Made by a program: the position numbers and the translations under genes. A stretch of 64,000 bases of DNA from DASRBN01 sp035294305 (GTDB lineage: Bacteria > Chloroflexota > Ktedonobacteria > Ktedonobacterales > Ktedonobacteraceae). Location: the NCBI GenBank assembly GCA_035294305.1, contig DATGLD010000051.1, positions 248,001-312,000 on the forward strand, given 5' to 3'. The first letter of the stretch is position 1. The number at the start of each line of letters is the position of its first letter. Of the stretch, positions 62,788 to 64,000 are shown piece after piece. The notes beneath the pieces are model-generated. The model had not been told where the DNA came from. It saw only the letters and a program-made list of their open reading frames with translations, and searched no databases.

Positions 62788-62820
62788 TGATTCTTTTTTC
62801 TCTTTATTACAAAATATAAT
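62788..62820. other. AT-rich stretch, possible unwinding element
   Basis: A run of A/T with few G/C (ATTCTTTTTTCTCTTTATTA then CAAAATATAAT) between the perfect DnaA boxes at 62757 and 62849. Confidence 0.4.
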
Positions 62821-63317
62821 GTCGTAGCAGTAGTAGGGTCCGTGGAAATGTGGATAAGTGTCAGGGAACGCTATTTATTCCGCTCCGGATTTTACGTGTG
62901 TGAGCCTCCGGCGGCGCTCGAACAGGTGTGGATAACTTATCCACCGGGCATGGTGAGTTGTATTAAATGGGGATAAATCGAGGGGGCTGGTGGATAAAAA
63001 CCTGTGCTTTGGGGATAACCTGTATCGCTTGGCGTGCCTGAAGCATGCGTTGGGGATAAGTTATCCCCAACTGTTGTGGATAGCAATTTGTGGTTATCCA
63101 CCACTTTACCGACTTGGGGATAACTTGCCCACAATTTTTGTGGAAAGAGACTCATCCTTTCGGACAGGTAAAACAAGCAAAAGGTAAAGCAGGCACTTTT
63201 GCACATTTTCGTGAAGTTGTCCACATTTTTGGCCTACTTATCCACCTTTTCCGAATCTTCTGCGTAATTAACTCTAGAATATGGGTGGGTTTAATATCAT
63301 CTTGCGCTTTCCTGTGT

Positions 63318-63544
63318 GTGGAAAACTCATCCACAATTTTTGTGGATAAGTGGCCACCTGAGCGCCTGCTTTGTGGAAGATGTGGAAAACTTATCCACCG
63401 GAAATGTGGATAAACGGGTATTGTTTGACTATGATGTGGAGAAGGTGGAAAACTTATCCACAATTTTTGTGGATAAGTGGCCACCTGAGCGCCTGCTTTG
63501 TGGAAGATGTGGAAAACTTATCCACCGGAAATGTGGATAAACGG
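63318..63544. repeat. 100-bp direct repeat with DnaA boxes
   Basis: Copy 1 at 63318-63417 and copy 2 at 63445-63544 differ at one position (63328 C, 63455 T, which turns an imperfect DnaA box into a perfect one). The period is 127 bp. Each copy carries four boxes. Confidence 0.85.
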
Positions 63545-63734
63545 CCTGTGAGGGGTAACTGAGCGCGCTTCGAGTTTTATCAAGATAAGTTCACTTCCAG
63601 TCCTCTCTTCATCTGGTGAGCTATCAGCTTTCTGTGAGATCGGCAGCCAAAAATACCGAGTTATCCACAATTAATGTGGATAACTCGGTGGAAAATTGTG
63701 CAGAAGTATCACGAAAAGATACTCTATTACAGGC

Positions 63735-64000
63735 TTAAATCGAGAAAGCGGTGTCAAGATGCCGCATACCTGTTTGCGCTAACAGCTTATAGACACGCAG
63801 GAGTTCGCCCGTGCTCAAGGCCGATGCCACCAGTTGTGTCCTATGAGATTCAGCATTCTCTTTCGCATCACCGTCATAGATATTTCCAATCATCCCTAAC
63901 ATTCCGTGGTCAAGCTGCCGCTGGAAAGACTGGAGCGCGCGCAGCCCTTTATGCCAGGCTTGCTGGTTACGCGAGCTCGTGTCCTCACTCGATTGTTCGA
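63735..64000 (-). CDS. C-terminal part of an unknown protein, cut by the window edge
   Basis: An open frame entering from the right edge and ending TAA at 63735-63737. About 88 residues are visible, including NQQAWHKGLRALQSFQRQLD, HGMLGMIGNIYDGDAKENAE, LVASALSTGELLRVYKLLAQ and the end TGMRHLDTAFSI. It is helical and charged and is not the DnaA C-terminal domain. It is transcribed toward the candidate oriC. No family recognised. Confidence 0.6.
   Translation of the reverse strand, partial: EQSSEDTSSRNQQAWHKGLRALQSFQRQLDHGMLGMIGNIYDGDAKENAESHRTQLVASALSTGELLRVYKLLAQTGMRHLDTAFSI

Larger units (their letters stand above)
62510..63734. other. Candidate chromosomal replication origin (oriC)
   Basis: A 1.2-kb gene-free region packed with DnaA boxes. 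Perfect TTATCCACA/TGTGGATAA copies: 62757, 62849(-), 62927(-), 63341(-), 63405(-), 63454, 63468(-), 63532(-), 63661, 63675(-). One-mismatch copies include 62937, 62989(-), 63075(-), 63094, 63217, 63238, 63327, 63391, 63435(-), 63518. Several are paired head to head 5-6 bp apart (63454/63468, 63661/63675). An AT-rich stretch at 62788-62820 could be the unwinding element. Open frames here are short and repeat-driven. dnaA itself is not in the window. Confidence 0.88.

Noticed and set aside
63318..63544. Repeats in the right-hand region as a CRISPR array
   Set aside because: Only two 100-bp copies with a 27-bp gap, no series of equal short repeats and spacers, and the content is DnaA boxes.
63735..64000. 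dnaA at the right edge
   Set aside because: The visible C-terminal residues lack the DnaA box-binding helix-turn-helix signature.

Overview
This 64 kb stretch of bacterial chromosome has moderate-to-high GC. Its gene content suggests Chloroflexota, most likely class Ktedonobacteria. That placement is inferred from the gene mix and not from a marker alignment: NB-ARC/TPR and SARP-type regulators, many small DinB, VOC and DHFR-like proteins, an R2lox oxidase, sedolisins, a DUF929 protein, and many short palindromic repeats between and inside genes. No rRNA, tRNA, CRISPR array, prophage or complete insertion sequence was recognised.

Layout. 0-9 kb is an accessory zone with small enzymes (two DHFR/RibD-like, one VOC), an NB-ARC ATPase with an in-frame stop near its start, a globin-ankyrin gene split by a frameshift, a WYL regulator, a truncated membrane gene and a TPR protein. 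8-16 kb holds a ModC-like ATPase, R2lox, a 1400-residue TPR scaffold and YajQ. 16-24 kb carries a DinB protein, a secreted protein, a BstYI-like restriction-modification pair, an M16 peptidase and a sedolisin. 24-32 kb has a TauE/SafE-type transporter, RNase J and an apparent redox module (FAD reductase, two-cluster ferredoxin, bis-histidine cytochrome b). 32-42 kb contains a receiver protein, a DUF929 thioredoxin-like protein next to an ECF sigma factor, a 1266-residue SARP/ATPase/TPR regulator, RarA and a GNAT enzyme. 42-54 kb is mostly housekeeping: a trypsin-like membrane protease, FabI, rhodanese, HutI, HutH, an aminotransferase, and a gap-pgk-tpiA glycolytic operon. 54-62.5 kb has a DinB protein, an ABC exporter pair, a CpaF-like ATPase, RpoD and DnaG.

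The main result is at the right end. From about 62.7 to 63.7 kb there is no gene but ten perfect DnaA boxes (TTATCCACA), about as many one-mismatch boxes, an AT-rich stretch and a 100-bp direct repeat: a strong oriC candidate. Four exact copies of the 16-bp ParB site TGTTTCACGTGAAACA lie at 47.1-50.8 kb, all between genes. Together they mark this window as the origin-proximal, chromosome-segregation region. dnaG, rpoD and the CpaF-like gene are transcribed away from the candidate origin.

A second theme is repeat biology. A dispersed element near GGGCGACCACMAGGGTACGCCC occurs between genes, supplies the stop codon of yajQ, and lies in frame inside rarA; another repeat family lies in frame inside the modC-like gene. 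Very long hairpins, including a perfect 92-bp palindrome, sit exactly at gene 3' ends. Several genes look broken or lack family-conserved catalytic residues (DHFR-like, NB-ARC, globin-ankyrin, restriction enzyme, CpaF-like ATPase).
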